Notes: generated from the letters alone by a model not told the origin. A stretch of DNA of 64,000 bases from Streptomyces sp. NRRL F-5122 (GCF_001507435.1 NZ_LMWH01000302.1:62001-126000); one strand, 5' to 3'; positions 18,635 to 26,789 are shown, counted from the stretch's first letter. Numbers and translations are program-made.

Positions 18635-18960
18635 TCATTCCAGAATCCCCAGCTCGGTGTCCGGTCGGCAGTGTGTGCACGCCGGCACCTGCCGCCGTAG
18701 CGCGTCGATCGCCTGAGCTCGCGAGACGCCGACGCGCCTGCTGCTCTTCCGAATGGTCCAGCAGTCGCCGGTGTGCACGGCGACCAGGTTCGTCTTCCGC
18801 AGGCCGCGGTCGACTGCCCACTCAGGTGGAGCCGGCCGCATCTCGTCGGCTTTGCTGCTGGCGCGCCTCGCGCTCCTCTTCCTGGGCGATCCAGGCGTCG
18901 ATTTGCGCGACAGCGGCTGTGGGCTGTCGGCCGATGACACGGCGACTGGCCGCCCCACGT
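18635..18960 (-). pseudogene. Frameshifted DUF6233 family gene
   Basis: On the reverse strand one frame (about 18960-18840) reads AQIDAWIAQEEEREARQQQ, the helical first half expected for the DUF6233 family. A second frame then continues MRPAPPEWAVDRGLRKTNLV, VHTGDCW and ends ACTHCRPDTELGILE at 18635, the conserved second half. The two halves are in different frames, so a single indel near 18835 has broken the gene, and its start is also missing. DUF6233 proteins are small Streptomyces proteins of unknown function with a conserved CxHC motif. Confidence 0.6.
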
Positions 18961-18994
18961 GAGCCCTGCTACACCGGAGAGAAGGGAGGTGTGC

Positions 18995-20461
18995 ATGCCT
19001 CGTGATCTCGTCAGGGGGTTGAGCGCGCTCCTTGCGGCAGTGGCCGCCCCGCTCGCCGTGTGCGTGCTTCTGCTGCCGGTGCGAGGCACCCTGTCCCACA
19101 CCAACGTGGCCCTGATCCTTATGTTGGTCGTGGCGACGGTGGCTGCCCTCAGCTATCGCTGGGTCGCGGTCCTGTCGGCCCTGTCTGCCGCCGTGTGGTT
19201 CGTCTTCTTCTTCACCGCGCCGTACGGGAGCTTCATCCGCTTCGACAGGGCGGACGAGAGCGTCACCGCAGGACTGCTGCTTGTCGTCGGCCTTGCGGTC
19301 TCTCAGCTGGCTCGCCGCTACAGCCGCGAGCGCGCCATCGCCACCACGCTGCAACGCAGCCTGCTGCCGCGGGTGCTGCCGGAGACCAGCGCCGTCCGGC
19401 CAGCGTTTCGGTACGTGCCCGCCGAGGCCGAGGTCGGTGGGGACTGGTTCGACGTGATCCCTCTTCCAGGCTTTCGCACCGCGCTGGTGGTCGGGGACGT
19501 GGTCGGCCACGGCCTGCACTCTGCGGTCACCATGGGTCGGCTGCGCACCGCGGTCCGCAATTTCTCCTCCATTGACCTGCCGCCCGACGAGTTGCTGGCC
19601 CGCCTTGATGAGGTGGTCAATCAGATGGATGCGGAGGCGGGCGCCGGGCAGGATATGAACGTCGTGGCTACGTGCCTGTATGCGATCTACGACCCGGTCT
19701 CCTGTAGCTGCATGATGGCACGGGCCGGTCACTTTCCGCCCGCCGTCGTCCATCCGGACGGCCGTGTGGAGATTGTCGACCTACCCGAAGGACCCCCGCT
19801 CGGTCTGGGCGGCCTGCGCTTTCAGTGCGCCGAGCGGGAGCTGCCGGAGGACACGCAACTCGTGCTCTACACCGACGGGCTCATCCACAACCGGTACCGC
19901 GACATAGGGACCGGCCTGAAGCTGCTGTGCGACACGCTCTCCAGCGTGGGGCTCGACCCGGAAAAGGCGTGCGACATGATCCTGAAGGCGGTGCTACCCA
20001 CCCGTTCAGTCGATGACGCCGCTCTCCTGATCGCCCGCACCCGCGCTTTTCCACGTGACCGTATCGCAGAATGGGACATTCCGGCCATTCCCGCCGCGGT
20101 GCCCGCCCTGCGCGCCGATGTGGTCGCGAAGCTGGCCGATTGGAACCTGGAGGAGACGGCATTCACTGCCGAACTCATCCTCAGCGAGCTGGTCACCAAC
20201 GCCATTCGCTACGCGGCACCCCCTGTCCACCTGCGCCTTCTGCGCGACACCAGCCTGGTGATCGAGGTCAGTGACCGCAGTAGCACCTCCCCGCACCTGC
20301 GCTACGCAGAGGCCATGGACGAAGGCGGTCGCGGCATCTTTCTCGTCGCCCAGCTCGCCGAGCGGTGGGGAACCCGCTTCACCTCCACCGGGAAGATCGT
20401 CTGGGCCGAGCATCCAGCCCCATCAGTTCCCGTCGTCCCCCACCTGGCATCGGCTGCGTGA
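18995..20461 (+). CDS. Membrane-anchored SpoIIE-type PP2C phosphatase with HATPase domain
   Basis: A 488-residue protein; ATG 18995 follows GGGAGG. Residues 1-100 hold four helices resembling the DUF4118 membrane sensor region of KdpD. The PP2C/SpoIIE domain (about 130-345) shows ATTLQRSLLPRVLP, PAEAEVGGDWFDVI, VVGDVVGHGL and LVLYTDGLIHNR, including the metal-binding acidic residues. The C-terminal HATPase_c_2 domain (about 365-480) has ILSELVTNAIRYA and DEGGRGIFLVAQLAERWG, typical of anti-sigma kinases of the RsbW type. Such proteins act in Streptomyces partner-switching signalling. No anti-sigma antagonist gene is adjacent. Confidence 0.9.
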   Translation: MPRDLVRGLSALLAAVAAPLAVCVLLLPVRGTLSHTNVALILMLVVATVAALSYRWVAVLSALSAAVWFVFFFTAPYGSFIRFDRADESVTAGLLLVVGLAVSQLARRYSRERAIATTLQRSLLPRVLPETSAVRPAFRYVPAEAEVGGDWFDVIPLPGFRTALVVGDVVGHGLHSAVTMGRLRTAVRNFSSIDLPPDELLARLDEVVNQMDAEAGAGQDMNVVATCLYAIYDPVSCSCMMARAGHFPPAVVHPDGRVEIVDLPEGPPLGLGGLRFQCAERELPEDTQLVLYTDGLIHNRYRDIGTGLKLLCDTLSSVGLDPEKACDMILKAVLPTRSVDDAALLIARTRAFPRDRIAEWDIPAIPAAVPALRADVVAKLADWNLEETAFTAELILSELVTNAIRYAAPPVHLRLLRDTSLVIEVSDRSSTSPHLRYAEAMDEGGRGIFLVAQLAERWGTRFTSTGKIVWAEHPAPSVPVVPHLASAA

Positions 20462-21060
20462 CCGGGCCGGACCACCCGAAGCCCTCCACAGGGCCTGCCG
20501 CCCGGGGTGCTCCCGCCACCTTGCCCACCGCTCGCCCCAGCTCCCATCCCGTACGACCCACACACCGTGGAGCAGGCTTGGTTCCTGGCGTCCAGGTGGA
20601 TGCCACTGTACGAACGACGTGGACGCCAGGGGCCGCGTGTGCTCGGCTCCGGCTGGGTCGGTGGCGTGCGGGATGGGGAGCCCCTAGCATCCGTCACGAC
20701 AGGCCCGCGGTCGGCGACGGCGCCCCTTTCCATCCCGGTGCCGGCCAATCCCCCCTCCGGAGGCACTGTTCTGACCGCCGCGTATGCGGTGATCGACTCA
20801 TGCCCATCGGCCCTATCCGCGTGTGCGCGCGTCGGCGCAGCGCGGGCGGAGCGGGCCGAAGGCAGGAGAGTCGCCCCCAGCGGAGCCGGGAGCACGCCCG
20901 GCGAAGCGGAGCGCAGCCTGGGCTTGAAGAAACTGAGCTGGACGACGACGCGGCGCGCGAAGTGGAGAAGATCGAGTCTCGACGGCACGGGGTCGTTCAC
21001 ATGTTCGATATTACGGCGTAGGCTTTCCCCTGCCACTTCGGGGCAACGGAAGGAGACGTC
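20462..21060. other. 600-base stretch, no supported gene
   Basis: Open frames on both strands here have poor coding character and no ribosome site. The only functional element I can point to is the Shine-Dalgarno sequence GGAAGGAG directly before the gene at 21061. Confidence 0.45.
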
Positions 21061-21369
21061 ATGGACGTGGACGAACTGCTGCAGCACCACGGCGTCGACA
21101 CCGCCCGACTCGAACCCGCGCCGCCTTCCCCCTCATGGAGGGAGATGCGGGATCACCTTGCACTCCCGGCCGGATGCGCAGTCTGCGGCGATACCTGCCT
21201 GAGCGCCTGGGTGGTCGACATGGGGAGCGGGCCCCGGTGGGTCGGTCTCTGGCGCGCCCGGCATCCTGTCCGAACTGGCCGCGCCGACCGTGCTCGGCAA
21301 GACAGGTGCCGTTCATGGATGACGCCGGCCGCTACCGCCTCACCCTGGTTCTGGACGACCGCCGAGTGA
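21061..21369 (+). CDS. Hypothetical protein, probably frameshifted near its C-terminus
   Basis: ATG 21061 follows GGAAGGAG and begins MDVDELLQHHGVDTARLEPA. A CAVCGDTC motif at about 40-47 suggests a metal-binding knuckle. After about 21240 the frame that continues to 21369 becomes Arg-rich and implausible, whereas the neighbouring frame reads GILSELAAPTVLGKTGAVHG and stops at an ATGA overlap with the next gene. I think a single-base indel has shifted the last quarter; the original stop was about 21319. The function is unknown. Confidence 0.5.
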   Translation: MDVDELLQHHGVDTARLEPAPPSPSWREMRDHLALPAGCAVCGDTCLSAWVVDMGSGPRWVGLWRARHPVRTGRADRARQDRCRSWMTPAATASPWFWTTAE

Positions 21370-21527
21370 TGGACGGCTGGTGGGGGCGCGAGGTCACGGG
21401 CCGCAAGAAGTTCTCCGCCGTAGTCGGCGACTACGGGCGCGACGGGGCGCGTATCACCCTCGTGGACACCGAGACAGACGAGGAGCTGGCCGCCTGGCCG
21501 AAGCCCGCAGTCAGCTCCACGCCGTAG
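21315..21527 (+). CDS. Small hypothetical protein, coupled to preceding gene
   Basis: A 70-residue protein from ATG 21315: MDDAGRYRLTLVLDDRRVMD, then WWGREVTGRKKFSAVVGDYG and ARITLVDTETDEELAAWP. The alternating pattern suggests a small beta-rich domain. The start overlaps the presumed original stop of the preceding gene in the ATGA arrangement, indicating translational coupling. No family is recognised. Confidence 0.55.
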   Translation: MDDAGRYRLTLVLDDRRVMDGWWGREVTGRKKFSAVVGDYGRDGARITLVDTETDEELAAWPKPAVSSTP

Positions 21528-21528
21528 A

Positions 21529-21810
21529 TCAAGCCGAGGCCAGCTCCGGATGCCGGGCCTGCCTCTTCACATCTGCCTCAACGTCGTTGCGGGCCTGGCC
21601 CTCATTCTTGGCGTACTCGGTGATCGCCGCCTGGACGGCGGCCGCGCGATCACGCCAGGCGTGCCAAGCCTCCTCGTACGCCTCGGTCTGCTGCTCGGTC
21701 CATGGCTTCACGCTCGGGGGCCCGTACTCGTCACGGAGCTGCGCGACCTGCGCTTGTGCCTGATCGGCGACGCGTTCCATCTCCACAAGATCGTCAAAGG
21801 TGTGTGCCAC
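21529..21810 (-). CDS. Small coiled-coil hypothetical protein
   Basis: A 93-residue protein beginning MAHTFDDLVEMERVADQAQA. It is almost entirely helical and charged, with heptad-like spacing through QVAQLRDEYG and EEAWHAWRDRAAAVQAAITE. I recognise this pattern from AICE-associated Streptomyces genes, without an assigned function. It converges with the gene ending at 21527, only one base apart, so the two genes are tightly packed tail to tail. Confidence 0.65.
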   Translation of the reverse strand: MAHTFDDLVEMERVADQAQAQVAQLRDEYGPPSVKPWTEQQTEAYEEAWHAWRDRAAAVQAAITEYAKNEGQARNDVEADVKRQARHPELASA

Positions 21811-21886
21811 GCATGGACCCTACGTCCGGGGTATGACAACGCCCCGCCTCGCAGGAGACGGGGCAGGGCAGGTATGCCAGCTGGCC

Positions 21887-22336
21887 TTACCGCGCATTCG
21901 ACGGAGGTACGGAGCGCCGATTGGATCCCCAGTCGCAGCCCTGCATCACCGCCGTAGTGACCTTGCCCTTGAAGCCTGCTGCCGGCGTCAGCCGGTCCTT
22001 ACACCAGCGATAGACGTCGTCCGCCATGCCGGATCCGGGGCCCTCCCCACGCCTGGCGAGAGCGGCAGCAAAGTCGTAGCCGCGCTCGTATTGGGCGTAC
22101 GCAATCGAGCCGGGCTCGTACGGGTTCCCATAGATGATCGGGGGCGACGGTTCGGAGGCACCGCCTCGACTGATGAACGGGGCGATCAGCAGCGCAATGG
22201 GCAGGCCGACCAAGGCCGAGGCGATCAGCAGGCCCATCTTCGGGGACGTCCTTTTACCGACCACGTACGACAGCAGCGCCAGCAGAATGACTACAACGAC
22301 CGCCGGGAACAGGATGATCACTGCACCACCTGCCAC
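21887..22336 (-). CDS. Hypothetical membrane protein
   Basis: A 149-residue protein from ATG 22336: two N-terminal hydrophobic helices (AVIILFPAVVVVILLALLSYV and MGLLIASALVGLPIALLI), then a polar domain with YAQYERGYDFAAALARRGEG and MADDVYRWCKDRLTPAAGF. The C-terminal part probably faces outward or the cytosol as a small helical domain. It is on the same strand as, and about 75 bases upstream of, the coiled-coil gene, so the two may be cotranscribed. Family not recognised. Confidence 0.65.
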   Translation of the reverse strand: MAGGAVIILFPAVVVVILLALLSYVVGKRTSPKMGLLIASALVGLPIALLIAPFISRGGASEPSPPIIYGNPYEPGSIAYAQYERGYDFAAALARRGEGPGSGMADDVYRWCKDRLTPAAGFKGKVTTAVMQGCDWGSNRRSVPPSNAR

Positions 22337-22490
22337 AGGTCAGGCCCCCCTTCGCGGCTCGGCGGCCTCAGGCTACGTGTCGCGATCGAGACACGGAGGC
22401 GCGGGGTGTGTGGCGCTCAGTGCCTGATTGGAATCTCTGATCGTATGCCTCTGCGGCCGTGATGCTGGAGGTCATGAGCTCTGGCGGGGC

Positions 22491-22589
22491 GTGCGGCGGT
22501 ACTGCTCGGAGTGTGGGGCGCCGCTGCCGACGACGAAGTCGGCGGCAGCGGTGTTCTGCTCGGGTAGGTGCAGGTCAAGGCGGTGGTGA
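22491..22589 (+). CDS. Possible zinc-ribbon peptide fragment
   Basis: From GTG 22491 the frame reads VRRYCSECGAPLP and later VFCSGRCRSRRW before a stop at 22587-22589. The C-x2-C ... C-x3-C spacing is typical of small zinc ribbons at the N-terminus of Streptomyces accessory proteins. At 32 residues it is either a micro-protein or the remnant of a longer gene. Confidence is low. Confidence 0.3.
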   Translation: MRRYCSECGAPLPTTKSAAAVFCSGRCRSRRW

Positions 22590-22650
22590 GCCCTGCAGCA
22601 CACTCGGCGGCGGGTAGCGGCGATGCAGCGCGGGCAGAAGGACGGACCTG

Positions 22651-22803
22651 GTCTCCGAGGTCGATCGCCTGGAAGAGCTCGGCGCTGAGAGGCTCTCTGA
22701 AGAACTCAGCGAACACGGCTTTCGCTGGTTCGTCGTTGCCGACCCTGAGGGCAACGAGTTCTGCGTATTCAATCCCCCGTACAGCACCGCCGCTCTGCAG
22801 TAG
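22651..22803 (+). pseudogene. VOC (glyoxalase-like) family C-terminal remnant
   Basis: This frame reads VSEVDRLEELGAERL, then GFRWFVVADPEGNEFCVFNP and a stop at 22801-22803. 'ADPEGNEFCV' is the hallmark C-terminal motif of VOC-superfamily proteins, whose Glu is a metal ligand. The N-terminal two thirds of the roughly 120-residue domain are absent, so this is a gene fragment. Confidence 0.65.
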
Positions 22804-22946
22804 TTACTAGGCCGGGCTGAAAGCCCCACATCGGCCCGTGAATCCGCCGCCAGCGGACTCCCAGGCCGATCCTGTCCGACCGTCGATTGCAGAGCCCGGC
22901 AGGGTCATCTGAGCCTCCAGCGCTGGTGTCCCACCTTTCCAGACAC

Positions 22947-23078
22947 TCAGTCAGCGCCCGTGCCGCTGCTCACCCAGTCCCGGGCCGCTTTCCACTCCGC
23001 CCCGTGCTCGTCGACCACCCGCCGAACGTGGGCCGCCTCCACGTCCAGCCGCTTTGCCGATCCACCGCACCAACTCAT
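22947..23078 (-). pseudogene. Short remnant ORF of unknown origin
   Basis: The frame reads MSWCGGSAKRLDVEAAHVRR then EHGAEWKAARDWVSSGTGAD and stops. The codon pattern looks genuine, but 43 residues with no family suggests the end of a truncated gene. The surrounding 22804-23320 shows nothing else supportable. Confidence 0.3.
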
Positions 23079-23320
23079 CCATCCGACGCCTCTCCGGCCT
23101 TCGGTCGCGCTGTCCCCGACCCCTTGTGGTCGCGGAACACGTCCTGCAACGACCCCCTAACCTCGATCTTGCGTGAGGGTCCGTCGACGGAGTTGGCGGG
23201 TCTTTCCGCTTTCCGGGGCGGGTGGTGAGCAGGCCGGTGACCCGACTGTCGCGTCGGGTGGGCGCCGGGTTCCACTGCCCGGGGTCGGGTGGCTCTGTCG
23301 TCGGGACGGGAAGTTGCTGG

Positions 23321-24262
23321 TCAGCCTGGGCTGGGCAGGAGCGCGAGTCGTTCGAGGGCGGTGGTGATCTCATTTGTCCAGGGCCAGTGTTGGGTGAGGC
23401 GGAGGATCCAGCGGCGGCCGGTGGTGACGAGCTGGGCGGCCGCGGTGAACAGGCGGAACCGCAGCCGGCGGGGTTCCCAGAGCCGGGCCTTGCCGGTCAG
23501 GGCGAGCATGGGCATCCAGGCCAGCAGGTCGAGTGCGATCTGGACGATCTCCAGCCAGACCCTGTTCTGCGCGGTGTGGTGCAGGGGCAGGTTGCGCAGG
23601 CCGGTGGACCGGGCGGCGCGGATCCGGTCCTCCGCCCTGGCCCGCAGCCGGTGACGGAGCTCCAGCTCGGCGATCGGCCGGCCGGTGGTATTGGTGGCGA
23701 AGCATGTGATCCGCATGCCGTCCGCGTCGGTGATTCTCAACTGGGCGCCGGGATGGGGTCGTTCCTTGCGGACGATCAGCCGCATGCCGCCGGGCCAGCC
23801 GTCCAGCAGCCTGCCCGTGAGCTCGGCAACCCAGGCCCCCTCGCGGACCTGGCCGTCGGCCTCGACTGCGGGCGTCCAGGCCGGGCCCGGGATCTTCAGC
23901 ACATGCTGGTGGATCGCCTCCGTGATCACCATACCGACCGAGTAGGACAGCCATCGGCCTCGCTTCGCCAGCCAGGACACGAAGTCGTGGGTGCCGCCGG
24001 CGGAGTCCGTGCGGATCAGCGTCCGCCGCCCTCGCCGGTACTTCTTCGGCAGTTGAGCCAGGGCCAGTTGGGCGGTGGCGATGTGGTCGGCGGCCGTGTT
24101 CGAGCCCGCGTTGCCCGGTCTGAGGAGAGCGGCGACCGGCTCTCCGGTCCCGCTCGGGCCGTGATCCACGAAGGCCGTCAGGGGGTGATGGCCGTAGGTC
24201 TTCTTCCAGGTTGCGGCCGCGTCCTCCTTGTCGGAGTGCGCGATCACCAGGACGCCGCCCAT
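23321..24262 (-). pseudogene. 5'-truncated IS1380-type transposase
   Basis: The frame contains LVIAHSDKEDAAATWKKTYG, FVDHGPSGTGEPVAALLRPG, IRTDSAGGTHDFVSWLAKRG and the C-terminal HHTAQNRVWLEIVQIALDLL segment, the signature order of IS1380-family DDE transposases. Only about 313 residues remain of the usual 450 or so; the N-terminal domain is missing and the first catalytic Asp region (PDMGGVLV) lies at the break. The truncated end abuts an integrase C-terminal stub at 24344, so insertion or deletion here probably destroyed the module A integrase. I could not find terminal inverted repeats. Confidence 0.8.
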
Positions 24263-24320
24263 GTCGGGCCGGGTGACCTGCCCAGATCTGCCCTCTAGGG
24301 CGGTGACGGCATCGCGTCAT
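24258..24320. repeat. About 63-base segment shared with 34873-34935
   Basis: The first 50 bases (24258-24307) match 34873-34922 at 46 positions, and weaker similarity continues for about 13 more. It sits at the broken 5' edge of the transposase gene. Confidence 0.6.
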
Positions 24321-24343
24321 ATGACGCCGAAGAACCTTTCGCA

Positions 24344-24516
24344 GGAACGACGTGCCTGGGCTGGCGCGCTACTCGCACATCACCGCGCGGATGAGGAATC
24401 GACTCATGGGCGAACTGACCGAGCAGTGGGAGGAGTCGTTGGATGCGCGGTTGGCCATGCATCCTCGGTCCCCGGTGGGTGCGCTGGATGCCTTGCTGAG
24501 CGCGCGCCAGGGGTGA
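24344..24516 (+). pseudogene. Integrase C-terminal stub (module A)
   Basis: The frame reads LARYSHITARMRNRLMGEL, then QWEESLDARLAMHPRSP and ends LLSARQG at a TGA (24514-24516). It aligns with the C-terminus of the intact module B integrase (SRYSHITREMRAELLAHL, EWEASLDARLAICPTSP), including the catalytic Tyr of RYSHIT. The other 400 or so residues are gone. It lies at the same distance from its att site as the intact integrase does from its own. Confidence 0.8.
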
Positions 24517-24537
24517 CGTTCGGGAGCGGAATTCCTT

Positions 24538-24561
24538 GATCCACTCCCGTTTACTCCCCAG
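24538..24561. repeat. Arm-type repeat, right side of module A
   Basis: GATCCACTCCCGTTTACT followed by CCCCAG, nearly identical to 17043-17067. It lies 93 bases before the 24631 att core, the same offset as 45958 from 46051. Confidence 0.6.
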
Positions 24562-24579
24562 AAGCCCCGAGGAACGAGT

Positions 24580-24614
24580 CAGGGCCTGTCTTCCGTGAAG
24601 GAAGACAGGCCCTG
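24580..24614. terminator. Terminator hairpin before att site
   Basis: CAGGGCCTGTCTTCC (24580-24594) pairs perfectly with GGAAGACAGGCCCTG (24600-24614). It precedes the att core by 16 bases and follows the integrase stub. Confidence 0.85.
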
Positions 24615-24630
24615 ACCTGGTATTTCGGCT

Positions 24631-24673
24631 GTCGGGGTGGCGGGATTTGAACCCACGACCTCTTCGTCCCGAA
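24631..24673 (-). repeat. att site: partial tRNA-Pro copy (A/B junction)
   Basis: Identical over 43 bases to 46051-46093 (tRNA-Pro 3' half to the anticodon loop). It is the junction between modules A and B. Confidence 0.92.
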
Positions 24674-24776
24674 TAAGGTCCGGGCAAGATCCACACCTGA
24701 CCTATTTAGTGTCTACGCAGGTCAGGCCATTGGTGGGGCGTGGCATCCCTGGGTGTTTGGGGGCGCACTGGGAGAA

Positions 24777-24800
24777 GATCATCTCCCAGTTTTCTCCCAG
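24777..24800. repeat. Arm-type repeat, left side of module B
   Basis: GATCATCTCCCAGTTTTC followed by TCCCAG, overlapping a palindrome CTGGGAGA/TCTCCCAG starting at 24769. It lies 146 bases inside the att core. A near-copy is at 45958-45981 and a weaker one at 42685. No gene is seen in 24674-25092. Confidence 0.65.
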
Positions 24801-25092
24801 CACCTGGAGGTTAGTCCCACTTGCTGGGAGCGGCGAACGCTTCGGCCAGTCGCTCGTGGTGAGCCTGGAGTAGATCCGCCACAATTCTGACCCACTGGCG
24901 CGGCCGGAGAACTCCATTGTCTCGATCGCGAAGTTGATGGGCGTCCTCAGGGTCACCATCTACTAGAACGTGTCAGAACTGCTGGCGGGCTGGGGTTCCC
25001 TGATGCTGAGCGGTCTCGCGCAGTCCTGTCGGATTCGCGTGACGACAGCGGCACCACAGGCCGGGACTGAATGTAACCGCCAAACATAGTTG

Positions 25093-25118
25093 AACTCTAC
25101 CTAGGGCTAGGTAGAGTT
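25093..25118. promoter_or_regulatory. Perfect 12-base inverted repeat, likely PadR operator
   Basis: AACTCTACCTAG (25093-25104) and CTAGGTAGAGTT (25107-25118) form a perfect palindrome with a two-base centre, ending five bases before the PadR start codon. Its position and symmetry imply autoregulation by the PadR protein. Confidence 0.75.
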
Positions 25119-25123
25119 GGAGC

Positions 25124-25474
25124 ATGGGTAACAGATCCGCCCCGCAACCTCGGATGACACTGCAGACACAACTGGTGCTCCGGGCACTGCTGGAGAAGCC
25201 GTCCGAGGAGCTGTATGGGCTGGAGGTCTGCGCCAAGGCGGAGCTGCCATCCGGCACCATTCATCCGATCCTGGCCCGGCTTGAGAGCGCTGGGTGGCTG
25301 GATTCACGTTGGGAGGACGTCGATCCGCACGAGCAGGGTCGGCCGCGCCGCCGCTACTACCGCCTCAATCCTGATGGTGCCGCGCGAGCTCGTGACGCGC
25401 TCGCCCAAGCCACCGCATCCAGGAACGCACTGCGCGCCCTACGCCCCGGCATTGCCGGAGGTGCAAGCGCATGA
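25124..25474 (+). CDS. PadR family transcriptional regulator
   Basis: A 116-residue protein starting MGNRSAPQPRMTLQTQLVL at ATG 25124. The winged helix shows VLRALLEKPSEELYGLEVCA, GTIHPILARLESAGWLDSRW and the wing GRPRRRYYRLNPDGAARARD, all typical PadR elements. It is short, lacking the long C-terminal dimerisation helices of PadR-s1 proteins, so it is closer to the PadR-s2 subgroup. A perfect palindrome sits at its start codon. It overlaps the next gene by ATGA, so both are translated together. Confidence 0.9.
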   Translation: MGNRSAPQPRMTLQTQLVLRALLEKPSEELYGLEVCAKAELPSGTIHPILARLESAGWLDSRWEDVDPHEQGRPRRRYYRLNPDGAARARDALAQATASRNALRALRPGIAGGASA

Positions 25475-26037
25475 TCCGCACAATCTGGCGCAACTCCCGC
25501 GGCCTGGCGGCCGCAAGCCAACACACGCCTGATGCTCACCTGTCTCCGACAGGATTGGCTGCTCCGCACACATCTGGGATGGGGGAGCGCCCCCAATTCC
25601 AGATGTTCGTAGCACTCCTACCCCTGGTATTTGGCACGGCCATGTATTTGGCAGCTCATCAGATCTACATGCTGCTGTTCTGCCTCATGACTCCTGTGAT
25701 GCTGCTTGGAGACTGGGTCACCCGGGTTCGGGAGGGCCAGAGGAGAGAGTTCGCTGAAGCAACAAAGGCCTCGACGGAGCTAGAGGAGCCAGCAACGGCC
25801 CGCAACCAGGTGAGTCCGGTCGCGCGATGGCTCACTGGGCTTGGCTCGTGTGTGCTGCCGGCGGGGATTCGCGCACGCTATGTGGAAGAGCAGGATAGCG
25901 AGCTGTGGGTTCTAGCTATTGAGGAACGCGCGTCACGGCGCCGCCAACTCGCCCACGCCCTGCGCGTGCTGTGCCGTCTGTGGGCGACGCGACGAGCGTT
26001 CCTGTACGAGCGACGCCGAACCGCGGGCGGGGGCTGA
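25471..26037 (+). CDS. Membrane protein in PadR operon
   Basis: A 188-residue protein overlapping the PadR stop by four bases. After a polar N-terminus there are two hydrophobic segments (FVALLPLVFGTAMYLAA and IYMLLFCLMTPVMLLGDWV), a charged region, and a C-terminal part (LGSCVLPAGIRARYVEEQDS, LWVLAIEERASRRRQLAHAL) that I associate with membrane proteins paired with PadR regulators. The N-terminal pair of helices also resembles the N-terminal membrane part of FtsK/EccC-like ATPases, but no ATPase domain follows. Function unknown. Confidence 0.6.
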   Translation: MIRTIWRNSRGLAAASQHTPDAHLSPTGLAAPHTSGMGERPQFQMFVALLPLVFGTAMYLAAHQIYMLLFCLMTPVMLLGDWVTRVREGQRREFAEATKASTELEEPATARNQVSPVARWLTGLGSCVLPAGIRARYVEEQDSELWVLAIEERASRRRQLAHALRVLCRLWATRRAFLYERRRTAGGG

Positions 26038-26043
26038 GAGGCA

Positions 26044-26316
26044 GTGCGTCCAGAACCAGTGGCTGCCCTAGGTTCTCCTCTTGCAGCCGTCCTCCAAGCT
26101 GGGATGATGCCATGGCCTGCAGCCCTGGCCCTGGCCCTATCCGGCCCGGCGGCTTATGCCTTGCACCGATGCTGGGCGTACCGACTCAGCCGGCGAGCAC
26201 TCGAACGCGTCCCGGACAAGGACGTCGCCACCGTTCTCACCTGCTACACCGGTCAGCCTTCCTTGCCGCGGCAATGGCGCCGCGAGCGCCGCGATTCCAA
26301 CGCTCAGCGGGGATAG
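26044..26316 (+). CDS. Small hypothetical membrane protein
   Basis: A 90-residue protein from GTG 26044, seven bases after the previous stop, with GAGAGG as ribosome site. It has one hydrophobic segment (MMPWPAALALALSGPAAYAL) followed by a basic tail (RLSRRALERVPDKDVATVL). It is the third gene of the PadR operon. No family is recognised. Confidence 0.5.
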   Translation: MRPEPVAALGSPLAAVLQAGMMPWPAALALALSGPAAYALHRCWAYRLSRRALERVPDKDVATVLTCYTGQPSLPRQWRRERRDSNAQRG

Positions 26317-26509
26317 GACTGGGACTCCTGGACTGCGCTGTCACAAAAATCGGCACTCTGAAGCCGCAGAGTGCTCGCTGCCCTCGGCTGTCACCTTTGG
26401 GTCCCCGTCCGGTCTGTGTGGCCCGGGAGCTCACTGAGCCTCCGAGCGACACTATGCCGGGTCGGTCAAGCGGCCACAGCATGCGCCGCGGACACGTCCG
26501 CCATCTGCA

Positions 26510-26686
26510 TGGCTCGGCACCCCGCGGCACATCATCGAGGCCCAGTGCCGCTACGTGCCCGACTCCAAGGCGCTGGCCCGCTACCTCGACGAAAAGGTGC
26601 CTTGGGCCGACAACCCAACCGTGGCCATGCGTCGGGACCGTGACGGAGATCACTCCGGAGAGGGCCGGACGGGGTTGCGGAGCTAA
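26510..26686 (+). pseudogene. Unidentified gene remnant
   Basis: One frame reads PRHIIEAQCRYVPDSKALAR, YLDEKVPWADNPTVAMRRDR and then a stop at 26684-26686, with genuine-looking codon use. There is no start or ribosome site, and the upstream part is in other frames, so this looks like the C-terminal fragment of a lost gene. I do not recognise the family. The rest of 26317-26756 shows no gene. Confidence 0.35.
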
Positions 26687-26756
26687 CCCCCCGCTCCTTC
26701 AAGGTCGCTGCAGCTCGCCAACCGGCGGGCCGCACCGACCCTTTCCGGAGGTCCGC

Positions 26757-26789
26757 ATGTCTCCCGCGCCCGAACGGGGCAGCCGATGA
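26757..26789 (+). CDS. Possible 10-residue leader peptide
   Basis: ATG 26757 follows CGGAGG and encodes MSPAPERGSR, with its stop overlapping the start of the next gene as ATGA. The gene at 26786 has no ribosome site of its own, so this short frame may supply it by translational coupling. Confidence 0.35.
   Translation: MSPAPERGSR

Larger units (their letters stand above)
16898..24630. mobile_element. Module A: decayed integrative element
   Basis: The segment is bounded by identical 43-base att copies (16898 and 24631) and carries arm-type repeats at fixed distances from them (17043-17067 and 24538-24561). Near its right end, where an AICE integrase gene should be, only a C-terminal integrase stub remains (24344-24516), next to a truncated IS1380-type transposase. 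Most other content is small Streptomyces genes, several frameshifted. No replication, transfer or excisionase gene is left, so it is probably immobile except by recombination through its att sites with an integrase supplied by module B. Confidence 0.75.

Noticed and set aside
20302-21090. Minus-strand 262-residue frame in the 20.5-21.0 kb gap
   Set aside because: It overlaps the real phosphatase gene end and has no ribosome site or recognisable domain.
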